Origin: Hoplostethus atlanticus
Lineage: Eukaryota > Chordata > Actinopteri > Trachichthyiformes > Trachichthyidae
Direction of reading: 5' to 3'
NCBI GenBank assembly: GCA_034670405.1
Contig: JAXDDX010000090.1
Span: forward strand, 708,501-772,500
DNA: 64,000 nucleotides
Shown piece by piece: positions 21,761 to 35,221 of this stretch (its first letter is position 1; the number at the start of each line of letters is the position of its first letter). A program made the translations under genes and the position numbers. The notes under the pieces were generated by a model. The model was not told the origin of the DNA and made no database searches. It saw only the letters and a list, made by a program, of their open reading frames with translations.

Positions 21761-24700
21761 ACGGTGCCCTGCATGGAAATACCCCCCCCCTCCCCCACCC
21801 CCCCCCACCTGTGGCTTTGTTTGCATGGTGATTTGTTTGCTTGAATACATTGCTTTACTCTTTAAGCTTTTGTAGGGGCTAAGAAGACCGATGGCATGTG
21901 ACGTGAGATTAGCAAGGATGTAAAAATAAATGACACTTGTAAAGTTTGCTAACGTTGGCGAAAAACAGAGCTGCTTTTAGTAAGTTCGCTAAGTCAGGAT
22001 ATGTGCAAGACACGCCAAAATGAAGATGGTCAAATAAATTCCTCACGACACCTTTAATTCTCCGTTAAAGTCTCTCATCATCTCTCTGTGAGATAATTAA
22101 GGCTGTTATGACCTCGTGGCACCGCTTCCTGTTTGCCAATCTCCCATCATCCCTCAGGATTTCTATGTGATAAATGAGTGTGAGGAATACCTTTAGCCCT
22201 TAATCTCTGCTTGTTCATCATACCAGCAGAAATCCTCTGAGAAACATTGATTAGGTGGTCAAAAATTCATCTCGGTGGTACCTGGAACAAAAACAGGTTA
22301 ATGCCAGCGAGAACCATTTACATCCAACAGTCTGCAGGCCAGGGGAGGGGTCGTCTCTCAAAAGACGGTAGCTCTACAGTAGGAATCCTGTGATGGGTTT
22401 GTCCATTGGTTAAAGAGGCACTTCACCAAAAAACATTGATTTATTATACTTGATTCAACACAAATCCCAAAACTGTACAAAGCCTTGCACAGATTAATTT
22501 TGTTTGAGAAGAAGAGATTTTATGATGTGAATGTGTCCTCAGAGTGATATTATCCGGAGGACACTTATTTCCAGCTACATCTTTTCAGCCAGCTGTATTT
22601 AACGGTACATGGAATAAGTATGTCCCAAAGCCTTAGTGAAGGATACTGTTGGGGAAGTATCAGCTTCAAGTGAGCTGTTTTATATACTTTATATTTCATT
22701 CCAACCAAATACATAATGAGCTTACAATCTCTATGCTTGTCTGTATTGTCATTTCAAACCCTTGTAACAATTTTGCCCATTGTGAAAAGCGATATTTTTC
22801 TTCACATGATAAATAAATGTTATGAAGTGTATTTAAAATCAGTAATTCTAAAATGAGCAAATGCAGCCTATTGAAGGTAAAGTTTATTTGTGGTTGGCTG
22901 TCCAAGATATATCACCAGCATCCCAACAAGAACCCACGGTACATGATGGGGGTACAGAGGACTTTGACAGGCCCTCCATAGTCATGCGTTTTCCTCTAAG
23001 ACGCTAAGTAGCGTAGCAGAGCGACATAACGACATGAGCCCTGCTAAATAATGCAGGACGATTCACAGAGGGTTAAATGTGGGTAACTAATTGTACAAGC
23101 CTTGAACTTTGCTCTGCATTTTGATGGTATAAATAAGGCATAAACAAACGACCCAGTGGATGATTACTGTGGCTACACTGGGGCTTTACCTGTGATGAAT
23201 GGGCTTTGAATAATGCATGCAGGTACAACGGAGGGGCTACAACCTTCCCTGGTGCCCCACAATTAGATACCAAGCTAGAAGCACAGAAAGAGTCCATGTC
23301 AATTCAGTCAGAGTATGTGAAGTAACGAAAGCACATGACGAATGAAATAATCAGATATACCGACTTCTACTTTATGAAAGGCATCTTGGTGGATCGGGCA
23401 GGCTATGGGGTGTACTGTGCACCGCCATGAAGGTTGGATCTAAGGGTGCGTTCACACCCAGCGCAATTGGAGTGATTTATTTGAGCTCTGGAGTGTTTGG
23501 ACACAAAATCATTGCGCAAAGATGCCTGACGATGCAGGTGTCGGTCCTCGTCCAAGAGAGGTTAGTTTGGAGCGGGAGCGTACAAGAACGCCAAAGCATC
23601 ATCATGCTTAGCTCAAGTTAGATGTAACATACGTAACATCATCATCAACATCATGTTTACTTTCAGTTATATTAAACAGACAATTTACTTTTGTTTTAAT
23701 GTTTTTTTGTCTTCAAGTTGCTGTAAAAAAAAATCATTGTTTTGTAATCAGATTACTGTAATCTCAATATGTCGTCCGTTTCTCGCCAACCTCGTCTGAC
23801 TGTCTAGGCTCCTGGTCAATGCTTTTCATTGGGTGCCTTTGCGTGGTAGCCCAAATATCAGTGACCCCCACTCTGCTGCTCCTCCCACAAACCAACCACC
23901 AAATGAACAATATTTACCCAATAAAAAGCCAATAAACAGCTGCCTCTCTTACACACAGCCCAGACTATGGACAGTAAATAGCCCGCCCTCACAAAACCGC
24001 AAACCTCTGACATTTTCCAATCTTGGAAAATGAAGGACCCCCTTTTGGATTTGCGCGGGGTCAATATGGGTCACACACTGGCTGCAGTTATTGTTACCGC
24101 AAGGCCCACAGCCAAAACGCATTTCTTGAAGCATTCTTTATTCACAGGAAAACCACAGGGCTTCTCACCTCACGCCTTGACAAGGCCGCGATGGGGAGGA
24201 AATGCCATATCTACCTGTACATAAAACAGGACCGTGGATTTGCCATCAAAATATACTTTTAGAGGCAATCTGTTTTCCACAAAAAGGGGTCAAGTCAGGC
24301 AGAGAGATAAATAAATTGCTTTGCCACTGCCAGGCTGCATATTCTGCCTAGTTGAAACCAGGTCATAGAAAGCTTATACCTCTCCACATACGTGTAGCAA
24401 AGGAAAGAGATAGAAGAGGATCAGGAGAGGAGAAAAAGGGGATGAGAGGAGGAGAAGAGGAGTTACGGGATGAAATATGTTAAAAGAAGGAAAAGTGAGA
24501 AGGGGAGAGGTGAGGAGAGATGAAAGAAGAGGAGAAAAGAGGAGAGATCAGAGCAGAGGAGAGGGGAGGATGAAGCATATAACAGGACCGTAAAAGCATG
24601 CTAAATTCTGGAGAGCAGATTCCAATCTGAGGAGAGGCAAATGGAAAAGCAGGATGCGATAAGAACAGCTTGCAAGTGGAGTTTTCACGCCCATGCGCTT

Positions 24701-25638
24701 GCAGCTGCCGTTAGTCGACGGTGTCTCGCATGACCCCGCATACAAAAGCCCCCTTTCCTTTTGAAACCAGAAAAAGGAAAAACCTCATACGAAAGCTGGC
24801 TTTTCTTCGCAAACAGCATAGCTCACAAAGCGATCACAGTCTTCTGTACAGTTTTGCACCTATTCCAGCAAACACTGCAGTACGAACAGACGCCAGCAGC
24901 TAATTTAATACGTTCAGAAATAGCATTGATAAATAACCCCCATGTCATGGATCCAAGTTGAATGGGGGGGTGGGGGTGGGTGTCAGGGTCTAGGAGAGAT
25001 GGCTGCAGCTGATTCCATGTTATGTGTCTGCTGCAAACAGCAGCAATTGCTGACTGAATGAGGATTAGGGGTAGAAATGATGGGATTTGATGCTGAAAAG
25101 CCCAGCTGAGAAGCAGCGCAGCGTGGGACCGTGAAGCGTAGCGGGGAGAGGCGACGCAGGCCGGGGTTTCATTGCCGCAAGCAAACAATATCACATCTCC
25201 CACAGAAAATAACGACATTTATTATGGGACCCCGTCTTTCTCCCATATGATGTCGGAATCAAACACACCATCTAGTAATACCGGGTTAATAATCAACGAT
25301 TCGCCGCACTTTCTCTGTCTTTTTTTCCCCTTTCTCCTCACTCCTCACCCTTCCTCTTCTCTCTCTGTATCTTTTTTCAATGTCTCAAGAACAAACAAAT
25401 GTTGCAGTCCGTTTGAATCTTCCCCAACAGGAAAGCTCAGAAAACGATCTCAAAACATCTACATCTGGTTTGTTTGTGTGTGTGTGTGTGTGTGTGTGTT
25501 CTATAGTAGGTGCTGCAGATGGCGTAGCAGTCTGCTGTTATAATTCACTAAGTTGATGAGGACACTCGCCGTCACCTACCTCTCCTCTCACTGGCTGTTG
25601 CTATAGTGACATGAGAAAACGGGCACCCGCTATGCGTG

Positions 25639-25670
<32 letters not shown>

Positions 25671-26044
25671 AGAGCATGTGTTCATCTTCAAGAACAAGAC
25701 ACCTCTTTGACTTGCTCAACCATTTAAAACATTTCATACTGGTGAAAGGGTTTCTGCCAGAATTGTTTTGGGGTTTTTTGGCAGGGTGGAAAAACAACTA
25801 CAACTCTCCATTGAAACCAATACTAATGGAATTCTCAGAAACAGCACTAAAATTCCCCATTGAAAACAATCAAATAACTATTTTTTTTTACTTAACAGTT
25901 CCCCTCAGCAATTACATATCTGGCTATTGTATGCTGAAATTTAAAAAAAATCTTCCCAGCATTATCTCTCAACAATGATTCACGATTTACTTACAAGTCA
26001 GATTCCACTACAGCTCTTAGGACCCTTACGTCTAGTGTGGTCAT
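21761..26044. other. No gene; low-complexity tracts
   Basis: Unique sequence holding a C-rich tract (21780-21810), purine-rich GGAGA sequence (24405-24575), (TG)n at 25475-25499 and 25643-25670, and possible transposon left ends at 22410 (ttaaagaggcacttcacc) and 23442 (gggtgcgttcacaccc) without matching right ends. No protein-like frame was recognised. Confidence 0.5.
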
Positions 26045-26224
26045 AATCATGTCATGAATATTTTTTTTAAATTTTAAATTTTATTTTGTTAAATTATCTA
26101 TAAACCATATAGATACAGCTGAAAAAAATACAAAAAAAACAGCAAGCAAAACTGTGAATATGATTGTATAAGTTGTTCAAACTTAAATAAAAATAAAATA
26201 TATATATATATTCATGACATGATT
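26045..26224. mobile_element. 180-bp AT-rich MITE with 17-bp perfect TIRs
   Basis: Ends 26045-26061 (aatcatgtcatgaatat) and 26208-26224 are exact inverted repeats. The interior is almost pure A/T with a TA run next to the right end. Non-coding. No clear target duplication, so the superfamily is unknown. Confidence 0.65.
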
Positions 26225-27922
26225 TGATAGATTGAATGCAATTCATTGGTATCCATGTATAGAAATATGAACGCCTGCATGCGCTGAAATCACAGTAAGA
26301 CCTGTGATTTTGAAGCTGACGCGCTTTAGTGCATCAGTGACAATAAATATCTTATTATGATTGAATTATTCCTCTGAGACCCCGTGGTACAGAACTGCAG
26401 ACCAGTTTCCCCATACATCCCAACAAATATACTGTGTTGATCATCATCAGTATAGATGACAGGAAGAAATTTCGCACCAAGGAATAAAGAACAAAAGCGC
26501 AATGATGTATAACTACGGAGACGGAGGTTGAAAGACAGGAGGAATGGAGTTGAGCTTTCTTGATCGGGGTTTGTTAGCAAAGCCTTTGCTAGGGAAGATA
26601 TTGAATGCAAAGTTCTACCTAAATAATGACTCCTTTGTCATTATCAAAAAAAAAACAAAAAAACTTCTAGCTAATATCCGTCCAGCTAATCATGTGAGAA
26701 TTATGGCGGTGTTAGCCAGTGAGCCAGCCACTATGAAGTGTATGATGAGTAAGGATACGGCCAGAGGAGCCAAAGCCTGCAGTAAATCCTCTATCTAATT
26801 CTCTGCCCAGCATGAGGCCTATTCCCTCCAGCCAGCTCAGTCCCTCTCAGGGGGGGGGGGGGGGGGGGGGGCGGGGGGGAGGGGGTCTGGATCAGCATCT
26901 AATGAACCTCCTTGAATTACCCCTTCCTCCGCTATTGGCCCTCTACAGCTAAATGAGGGAGCCTGATCAAGTCCCTCTGCCTTCCATTTCCTGAAGACCC
27001 CTGGGGATCAGAGGGTTTCATTTATGTTACCAAGGGCACATAAAGCCTGAGAGGACTGTCCACTGACAAAGCCAAAAAATGACAAGCTTAGGAAGTGACT
27101 TTTCTCATGTTCAGACTCATCCAGCTATGAAAAGACTGAAGCTTTGGCATCGCTACTCGGTGCCAAAGAAATTCTGCTAGCAATCCACAGGTGCTCTTCG
27201 GGAATTGCTCCGCAAAGAATGCATTGAAACCCTAAGAGAGTCCAATGGATTCTGTTGTGATAGCAAATCACAACACACTTCCGGTGCAGGAACATGAAGC
27301 AAGATACCATCAACGAGAAGAGAATTTTCTCAAAAAAAGCAAAAGTGATTTGCCAGTGCAACTTACAAGAAATGTCACGATGCAAAAATACAGCTTGTAA
27401 AGTGTGTTATCTTTTGCTGTGCAGCCATTGGCTGCGGCCCTGGGGACATTATCTGTGGTCAGCTAACCCTTGACACTCTGGGGAATGTCCCGCCACATCG
27501 TGCAGCTGCCTCCTATAGAGGTTAGATAACCGATGATTTCATAACCTCTCCCGTTCCTCCAATCATGGGGGAAATCTTTACCCACTTAGAATCTTGATTA
27601 CCCAATCCTCTTGGTTTCACACCACTGGAGATGTGACCTTGATTGCAATGACCATTGAAAATGGTTTGGAGTGATTTTTCTGCAAATACCTACCAACCCA
27701 CCTCATCCGTCCCGCCTGGAATCGCTTTGTTCATTTTTGAGGAATGTAATTATTGACACATCTCTGAGAAATCAATTCTCCATACCTCAGGTTAGACCTG
27801 GTACACCCACACACAGCAATGATGTGCCAAGAGCCAAGTCAAGGTTAACTAATCCAAATGTAGCCGCAAACTTCATAATTTCTTTGTCTTTGTCATCATA
27901 AGACCGTTAAACAACCATCTCT
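26225..27922. other. No gene; poly-G tract
   Basis: Unique sequence with a long G tract (about 26850-26885, one C interruption) and an A-rich run near 26645-26665. Confidence 0.5.
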
Positions 27923-28072
27923 GGGGCGTCCTGGTGGCTCAGTGGTCTAAGGCGCATACTACGTAACTGCGAGGTCGCATGTCATCCCTCCTCTCTCACC
28001 CGATCTTTCCTGTCTCTCTCTACTGACTGTCAAATAAAGGCAAAATGCCGAAAAAAAATAATCTTTAAAAAA
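27923..28072 (+). mobile_element. tRNA-derived SINE, internally deleted
   Basis: The head carries an A-box-like tggctcagtggtctaaggcg (27934 on). The 3' tail reads tcctgtctctctctact, then caaataaaggcaaaatgccg and an A-rich end, which is typical of a common percomorph tRNA-derived SINE. The B box region is missing: sequence jumps from gaggtcg to catgtcatccc. The copy is therefore deleted internally and could not be transcribed by polymerase III from both boxes. Confidence 0.82.
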
Positions 28073-28235
28073 AATCTCTAGCATCACTGAACCATCGATT
28101 TCAAAAGATGGATTTGAAATTCAGACTGAATTAATATCGAATATAACTTAACTTTTTAACTTTAAAATTCATTTTTCCCAAATTCAAATTCACTTTTCTC
28201 AATTCACATTCAGCTTCCGGAGACACATCTGAATT

Positions 28236-28262
28236 AATCAATCAATCAATCAAATCAATCAA
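28236..28262. repeat. (AATC)n microsatellite
   Basis: About six units of a tetranucleotide repeat with one A insertion. Confidence 0.85.
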
Positions 28263-28662
28263 ACTGTTGTTGACGGCTCAAGAAAACCACCGGGGTAGGT
28301 CACACAGGCCAGTCTTCACCGCAATACCCAGCAAGCATTTGGTAACATGCAGGAGTTCAACATCAACCAAGATTTTCACAATATAACATTATGGCATGGT
28401 AAAGAAAATCATACTGAAATAGCTTTGGAACCTGTTTTGAACTGCATAAGGATTATAACTTCCATTTTGGCCCTATACTTCCATGAGTTTTCAACGTGGG
28501 TGCAACTCGTCGCATCAACATCTATTCAACGTCTAAATGTTTCCTGGCCAGGATGCCAGTGGTAAAAGTGTGGAGGAGGATGGACTAATGCAGGGAGAGA
28601 AGGTAGAAGTGTTTTGGTTTCAGATGTAATGATCGCATTGGCTTGATTAGCTCTTTCTTAGA

Positions 28663-28815
28663 CATCACTATACTTTATTGATCCCTGTAGGGAAAAAGTA
28701 TTTTTCTCCCCTCCACAGGGAGGTCAGAGGTGAGGTTCAGCTACAGAACAACAACCCTGGAGCGGAGCCTGTTTGAAGGGTGGGATCACTAACCACTACA
28801 CCACCCGGTAACCCA
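28663..28815 (-). repeat. LINE 3'-tail-like repeat fragment
   Basis: On the reverse strand the segment ends ccctacagggatcaataaagtat, the usual end of fish LINE 3' UTRs. The remaining 120 bases (grading into accctccac and gtagtggttagtgatcccaccc words) are diverged. Family not determined. Confidence 0.5.
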
Positions 28816-29119
28816 AACAACAACAACAATAATAATATATGTATTATATAAATGTATTTATTATACCTTCTTAATTCTGGATCTTACAAACACCATGTCA
28901 TTTAAGAATTTGTTGATATTCTTCCAGGGGTCTAGCAGTAATCCATGAACAATTCTCTCCCAAACCTAACCGAGTGGTACTCCCTTTGATCACGAGATTC
29001 CTGTTTAAGACTTTTATGATCATACCACTCACTTTACAGGGGCATTTCCTATGAATGTATCCTTAATTGTGTGAAGATTCAGCGTCGGCAGCGTCTCCAC
29101 CTTCCAATCTGACCCTCTG

Positions 29120-29270
29120 CCTCCGTTACCATATGAGGTAGGGCGACTGTTAAAGCACGAGTAAATGAAACACCTCATTTTGGGTTAATTATTGGAATTA
29201 GCGTTTGAGGAACATCGGGTTATTAATATGCTAATTGAATCCTGTCAAGAATATCTGATACATTTTTTTT
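29120..29270. promoter_or_regulatory. Candidate conserved non-coding element
   Basis: A non-repetitive block with gggttaattattggaattagcg and ttattaatatgctaattgaatcc words, rich in ATTA cores, ending at a GA microsatellite (29281-29310). Inference from composition only. Confidence 0.25.
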
Positions 29271-29280
29271 TGTCGGGCGC

Positions 29281-29281
29281 T

Positions 29282-29310
<29 letters not shown>
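29281..29310. repeat. (GA)n microsatellite
   Basis: Fourteen uninterrupted GA units. Confidence 0.95.
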
Positions 29311-29312
<2 letters not shown>

Positions 29313-29642
29313 GTGAAGTGGAAAATGCACTGTCAGCCCAGCGGTGTTTCAATCAGTAGATCTGAGGACAGGTCTTTGAAACAGATAGCTTGATAATAAA
29401 CTAATTATGATACAGTCAGATGTGTCAACAGCCGTGCGCTTGACACCTGTTTCAATCTCCACTTGGAGACGTTCCACTGCATCCTGATTTGCAAGGAGAT
29501 CCTCCCGGTCTCTCTGGTGACAACTATCTCACGCTGTCATTTTGAAATGTGGTGACATTTGTCTTCATATCTACAGAATATACAGAAACCTTACCGCCAA
29601 GCATCTCCAAACAACAATAAACCCATAAACCTTTATTGGTTT

Positions 29643-30798
29643 GGTTGACATCTTTCTATAGTCCATTATGATTAGTGGTTGACATCTTTCTTGATTGATT
29701 AGTGGTGATTAGTGGTTGGTTGACATCTTTCTATAGTTCCATTATGATTAGTAGTTGACATCTTTCTATAGTCCAGCATGATTAGTGGTTGGTTGACATC
29801 TTTCTATAGTTCCATTATGATTAGTAGTTGACATCTTTCTATAGTCCAGTATGATTAGTGGTTGGTTGACATCTTTCTATAGTCCATTATGATTAGTGGT
29901 TGACATCTTTCTATAGTCCATTGTGTTTAGTGGTTGGTTGACATCTTTCTATAGTCCATTATGATTAGTGGTTGACATCTTTCTATAGTCCATTGTGATT
30001 AGTGGTTGGTTGACATCTTTCTATAGTCCATTATGATGAGTAGTTGACATCTTTCTATAGTCCATTGTGATTAGTGGTTGACATCTTTCTATAGTCCAGT
30101 ATGATTAGTGGTTGACATCTTTCTATAGTCCAGTATGATTAGTGGTTGGTTGACATCTTTCTATAGTTCCATTATGATTAGTAGTTGACATCTTTCTATA
30201 GTCCAGCATGATTAGTGGTTGGTTGACATCTTTCTATAGTTCCATTATGATTAGTAGTTGACATCTTTCTATAGTCCAGTATGATTAGTGGTTGGTTGAC
30301 ATCTTTCTATAGTCCATTATGATTAGTAGTTGACATCTTTCTATAGTCCAATATGATTAGTGGTTGGTTGACATCTTTCTATAGTCCATTATGATTAGTA
30401 GTTGACATCTTTCTATAGTCCATTATGGTTAGTAGTTGACATCTTTCTATAGTTCCATTATGATTAGTAGTTGACATCTTTCTATAGTTCCATTATGATT
30501 AGTAGTTGACATCTTTCTATAGTTCCATTATGATTAGTAGTTGACATCTTTCTATAGTTCCATTAAGGTTAGTAGTTGACATCTTTCTATAGTCTATTAT
30601 GATTAGTGGTTGACATCTTTCTATAGTCCATTATGATTAGTAGTTGACATCTTTCTATAGTTCCATTATGATTAGTAGTTGACATCTTTCTATAGTTCCA
30701 TTATGGTTAGTAGTTGACATCTTTCTATAGTCTATTATGATTAGTGGTTGACATCTTTCTATAGTCCATTATGATTAGTGGTTGGTTGACATCTTTCT
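29643..30798 (+). repeat. Minisatellite, about 33 units of 34-38 bases
   Basis: The core gttgacatctttctatagt recurs about 33 times. Units differ by an optional GTTG insertion (34/35 versus 38 bases) and by a few substitutions (ccattatg, ccagtatg, ccagcatg, tccattatg). The array ends sharply at 30798. A 192-bp block (29706-29897) recurs without change at 30136-30327, an offset of 430, showing a higher-order duplication. A second block, ggttagtagttgac through ccattatgattagt, recurs at about 30567 and 30706. Confidence 0.97.
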
Positions 30799-30799
30799 T

Positions 30800-31139
30800 T
30801 ATGAGACAGTGTATATTAGTTGAAACTCTGAAATGCAGCATTATAGGGAAAAAAATGGACTGCTGAAGCAATCCTTTAGCGCCAGGCTTGGCAGCACCAC
30901 CACCAGTGTCTTCTCTGGGGAATCTATGTGGCTTTTACAAACTTTGTGGTCAGATGTCATTGGTCAGTGTTAATGGTTACAAATTGCCAATGGACATTTT
31001 TCCTGTTGTAATTCCAAGATGGGGGGAGAAATGTACAGTCCTGGATAGAGTCCTACTTGAACCTGACTAATTTTTGCTTTACTGCGTCTGGCCAATTTCT
31101 CACTCAAGTTGAAAATGTCCCAATACCTCTACCACTCAA
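30800..31139. other. No recognised feature
   Basis: Unique sequence following the minisatellite. Confidence 0.4.
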
Positions 31140-31260
31140 TTTGTGACACCTACAGTGAAGTTGAATCCATCTTGCTCTTTTCATCTCCTTTCAGTGACTT
31201 TGCATGCATTCGTACCGCCCCCAGGTCTGTTTTTTTTGTTCATTCTAAACATAGGGTAGA
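31140..31260 (+). repeat. Unclassified interspersed repeat, copy 2
   Basis: This is a diverged copy of the segment at 13446-13580, in the same orientation, sharing tttgcatgcattc and the following T tract. Confidence 0.55.
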
Positions 31261-31399
31261 AGATACAAGTTGATGGGAAAAATGCCTTTTTGGAAATTTC
31301 AGAACCCATCACTACCTCAAAAGGTCCTCACTTCTTATATCCATAAAAGTGGTTCTCAAACATAGTAATGGATAGCGATGGCATCATGGCTTAGTGTAA

Positions 31400-31650
31400 C
31401 TTTAAGGCCTCCCCTCACCATCAAGCTTGTCTTAAGCCTGTGGATTCTGGTGTAATGGTGCCGGAGCTCCTCTCTGCAGCGGGCAAGATCCCGTGTTTGC
31501 CGATCTGTTTTCCCCACAGGGTCCCTCAGCAGAGCTCATTTAGCAGCCTGATGCTGTGTAATTAAGACTAGCGCTGGATAGCATTACCGGTGCCTGGTTA
31601 GCTCCCGCACTCTATTTTCTGTTGGAGAGACTCCTAATGAGACAATTAGT
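31400..31650. promoter_or_regulatory. Candidate conserved non-coding element
   Basis: Non-repetitive sequence with tgtgtaattaagactagcgctgg and cctaatgagacaattagtctcc; the latter contains a near-palindromic homeodomain-like site. Inference from composition only. Confidence 0.25.
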
Positions 31651-32579
31651 CTCCTATGAGGGACGGAGGGGAGGAAAAGGATATGCCAGATGTTTGTTGA
31701 CATGGGAGGAAGTGGGTGTTTGCATATATGCATGTGTGTGAGGGTGATATTTTGCATGTGTGAGCAAATGTGGCAATGTGTGCATGCTTTTAGACGCCGG
31801 CTGTCGTGCTGTAAGCCAGTAGATTTCGCCTCTCCAGCACCATTTGGGGAGAAAAAAGTATCCAGCCTCACATGGATAAGTGAGGAAGACCGACTGCGGG
31901 GAAAAAATGTTAAGACAGAGTTGGAGACAAAATGATAATGCTTATCTGGAAACTACGGGATGCAGCATGAATTCCTAACACTCTCTTAAGTTTTATCTGA
32001 GTGCCGTTTCACAGCCAAGAGAAATGGATCAAGCGGAGGCGATAACAACTCGACAACCCGGCCGATGTTTTCCCCACGACAAAGGACAAACTTCCGGCAA
32101 GTCATTCTCTCGATTTGGCCTCAAACTGGATGAGGATCATTTAACTTTGTTTGATTGTTTGCATGCATGTCCCCGTCTTACTTTGCACCCCCGTTTCAAA
32201 ACAGACACAAAGAATAATCCCAAATCCATTCAGTAAACTGTGATTTCCCTATGCCAGTTAACACCTACTCTCTAAAATACACTCATAAACACCCATCCTT
32301 CCCTGTTATTGTAAAACAAAGAAAGGGAAAAAAAGAACCTTAGCATTATGGGATGTATCCCCGATGTGAAAGCACGCTGTCAGCCTATTGTTGTGATGTG
32401 CATTGATTGAAGTGAAAAGCCTGAGCCATTATTCAAAGCCATCCAGCACTCAATTAACACTCCATTTGCATTATGGCAGAGCAGCACTGCTGCCTCTTGA
32501 TTAATACGTCTCCTTCTCCCTTGCCAGTCAATCATGAATCATCCTCCCTGCCACAGGACAACACCACATTCCCCTGCTG

Positions 32580-33080
32580 GGAGAAAGAGGAGGAGAGGGA
32601 TGTGAGGATGGGAAGAAAAAGTGGAGGATGGAAGGGATGGAGCTGGAGGAGGAGGGAAACGGGACAACGTCACGCTCACTAGCAGACACAGAATGAGAAA
32701 ATGGGAAGGATGCGAGAGATGGGGAGTTGGAGAGGGAGGATTAGATGGATGGGTGGATGGAGGTAAGTGGGCGGATGGATGGAAGGATGGGGTGGAGGGA
32801 TGGGGTGGCAGAGAATGAGACCGAGGGAAATTAAGGTAGGAAAGGAGTGGAGAATGGGAGGAAGGGTGGAGGATGGATGGATGGATGGATGGATGGATGG
32901 ATGGAGGAGGCAAGGTAGGAAGAGGCAAGGGAGTTACGGGGGGAAATTAATGAAAGACAATGGTGATGGATGGACAGGAGGGAATAGGGATAAAAAGGGG
33001 AAGGGGAGGGGAGAACAGTAGAAAGCGGAGAGGTGTTGACAGAGAAGGGATGTGCGGGAGAAAGGAAGCAAGGGCATGGA
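32580..33080 (+). repeat. Purine-rich GGAT/GGA low-complexity region
   Basis: Almost pure purine on + for 500 bases with GGAT tetranucleotide runs. The longest is at about 32870-32906. The long open frames here on both strands are by-products of the base composition. Confidence 0.9.
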
Positions 33081-35220
33081 TGCAGCGAGTAAGGATGGGT
33101 CAAAAAACAAATTCTTATATTTGTTAGCGGGAACCAACGGCGACTTTTGTACCTTTGTTGTTAGATACATCAAATGGCTCGGTAAAAGCTATTGCGTAGA
33201 TCAGCCACTAGGGGGCGTCTGGTATCATTTAAAAACTCTCCACCTCTCTCTGGCGTTGTTTTCTAGCAGTTCCCATTAGCAGTTATGTCATTATCAAATC
33301 AAACCTGAAGAAAGTAAAGTCCAGTGTTGTTCAGTGTTGTTCATCGCTCCACCACCATGCTGAATCATCAACCAGCATCCAGCTAGGTCTACACACTAAG
33401 GAGATGGAGCTAGCCAAACTAGCATGACAACACAAGCTGCTAGCTGAACTGAGGGAACCTCTGTCCTTGTTGCCAACATGCTTGCTAAAGACATGCAACC
33501 AATCAGAACCTCAGAGAGCAGAAAGTGATGGAAGTGATTATTTTAGTCCACAATCTGCTTTTGTCAGTTTCAGCACACGCAAAATATCCGAATATCCGCT
33601 TAGACCAATCACTGAATATTGGACCATGAGTAAATGGAGTGGTGCACATCCCGAACAGGGAGAGAGATGAGAGAGGAAAATGAAGACAGAAGGGTGTAGA
33701 GATGGCAGGGATGGTGGTAAGGGATAGAGAGAGGTGGATGAATGAGAGCGGGGTCAGGGATAAAGATTAATGGTTTGGTGGGAGATGTATGGAGGGAGAG
33801 GTGGGGTGGCGAGGTGAGGGAGGGATGCAGTTAATAAACAACAGCAAGTGAGCGACGAAGGGAGGGAGGAAGAAGAAGAAATGTGCTCAGCCAGAGCCTC
33901 CTTGTGCATTACGACCCTCGGAGAAACAACAAGCCGTCATTCCGCCACAGATAAGGGTTGAGAGAGAACACAAAGGGTAGATGGGAAAAAGGAACAACAT
34001 GATTTGATATGACAAACAAGAAAGGCAGAGATATCGCAATATCCCACGTGGTCACCAATGTCTGGTCACCAAGCCCTGGGGTCAGGAGCAACATTCAGGT
34101 CAGTTTTTGACTAACTACTTTAAACTGGCCGATCACTGATCTGATCACAGATTGAAAGGATCAATTCATGGGTTCCAGTAGCTCCAGAGCAGAGTTGAGT
34201 TTTTGCTCCATAGTTTGTTTTGACGTATGAAAAAACATTTTTTACCAGTGAATTTTAGTTACAACTGGATTGAGCCAGCAAAGCAGCTTTGTGTAGTTTT
34301 GTGGCTTTATCTTGAACAATTCCAAAAAAATAACTTGGTGAACAGACAGACAGAAACACACATAAATAAATTTACCAACTGTAATTTTATTTATCAAAAC
34401 TCTGTCAGCACTTGGCTGTGCTATTGCCCCACGTTAGTACACTTGTGATGCCCTAACGTCACAATAACCTGGCTTCAATTGCCATTACAAAACCCACTTG
34501 AAACTCCCATGGTGAAATAAATATTCAGGAAAATATTAATTCGGGTGCTTCAATTATGTTTTGTGAAGGTGTACAAGCATACAGATGAGCGAAGGTGAAT
34601 CTAGCCAATTAGAGAGCACAACAGACAGACAGAGAAAAGCACTTAAAGGCCCTGGAACCAAATTATGTGTGCAAGTAAATGTGTGTGATAAACCAGATTT
34701 TCTTTTTTTGGGAGGGGAAATAGGGCAAGAATGCTGCTGGTTGGGTAACAGTGGGCTGGGAGCTTGCCAATTATATTCCCATTTAAAAAGTGGGTTAACT
34801 TGCATTTCAATTCAAATCATGCCATGGTATTGCTTTGTTGTTCATATATTTAGAGGGAAATACAGTAGTCTTTCTAAAGTCAAGTGTGTGATGTGTAGTA
34901 TGGAAGCCAAGTCCCATTTAACAGACAATGTGTTGTGTAATTGTTTTTTTTTTCCATTTTTGAAATAGCGAAAAGGGAATTGAACTACAGCAATTGATTT
35001 AACAGCACTGCTTCTAGTGCACCTTTCTAGTTTTTGCACTGTTGTCACTCCTGTATGTTTTGTTAAGAAATGTCTGTCCTTTTTTGGCGTCTTTTACATC
35101 TTTTCATTTTTATCAGCGTGCAAGTTCTCTGTTGTTGTTTTTTTTCCATCTCTCACTTGCTTTAACACAACCAGTAGCTCAGGTTCCCACGTGTTTTTTG
35201 GACAGATGTGTTTTAGTTTT
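33081..35220. other. No gene; purine-rich patch
   Basis: Unique sequence with another GGA-rich patch at 33655-33880 and T tracts near 34700, 34945 and 35140. Confidence 0.5.
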
Positions 35221-35221
35221 T

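Noticed and set aside
22410..22690. Possible TTAA-type transposon starting ttaaagaggcacttcacc
   Set aside because: Only a left-end-like word; no matching right end or TTAA partner could be found.
23442..23520. Possible hAT-like end gggtgcgttcacaccc
   Set aside because: No inverted partner downstream and no target duplication.
32539..33173. Overlapping long frames on both strands
   Set aside because: Products of purine-rich GGAT/GGA sequence; proteins are low-complexity Pro/Ser/His or Gly/Trp/Arg runs.
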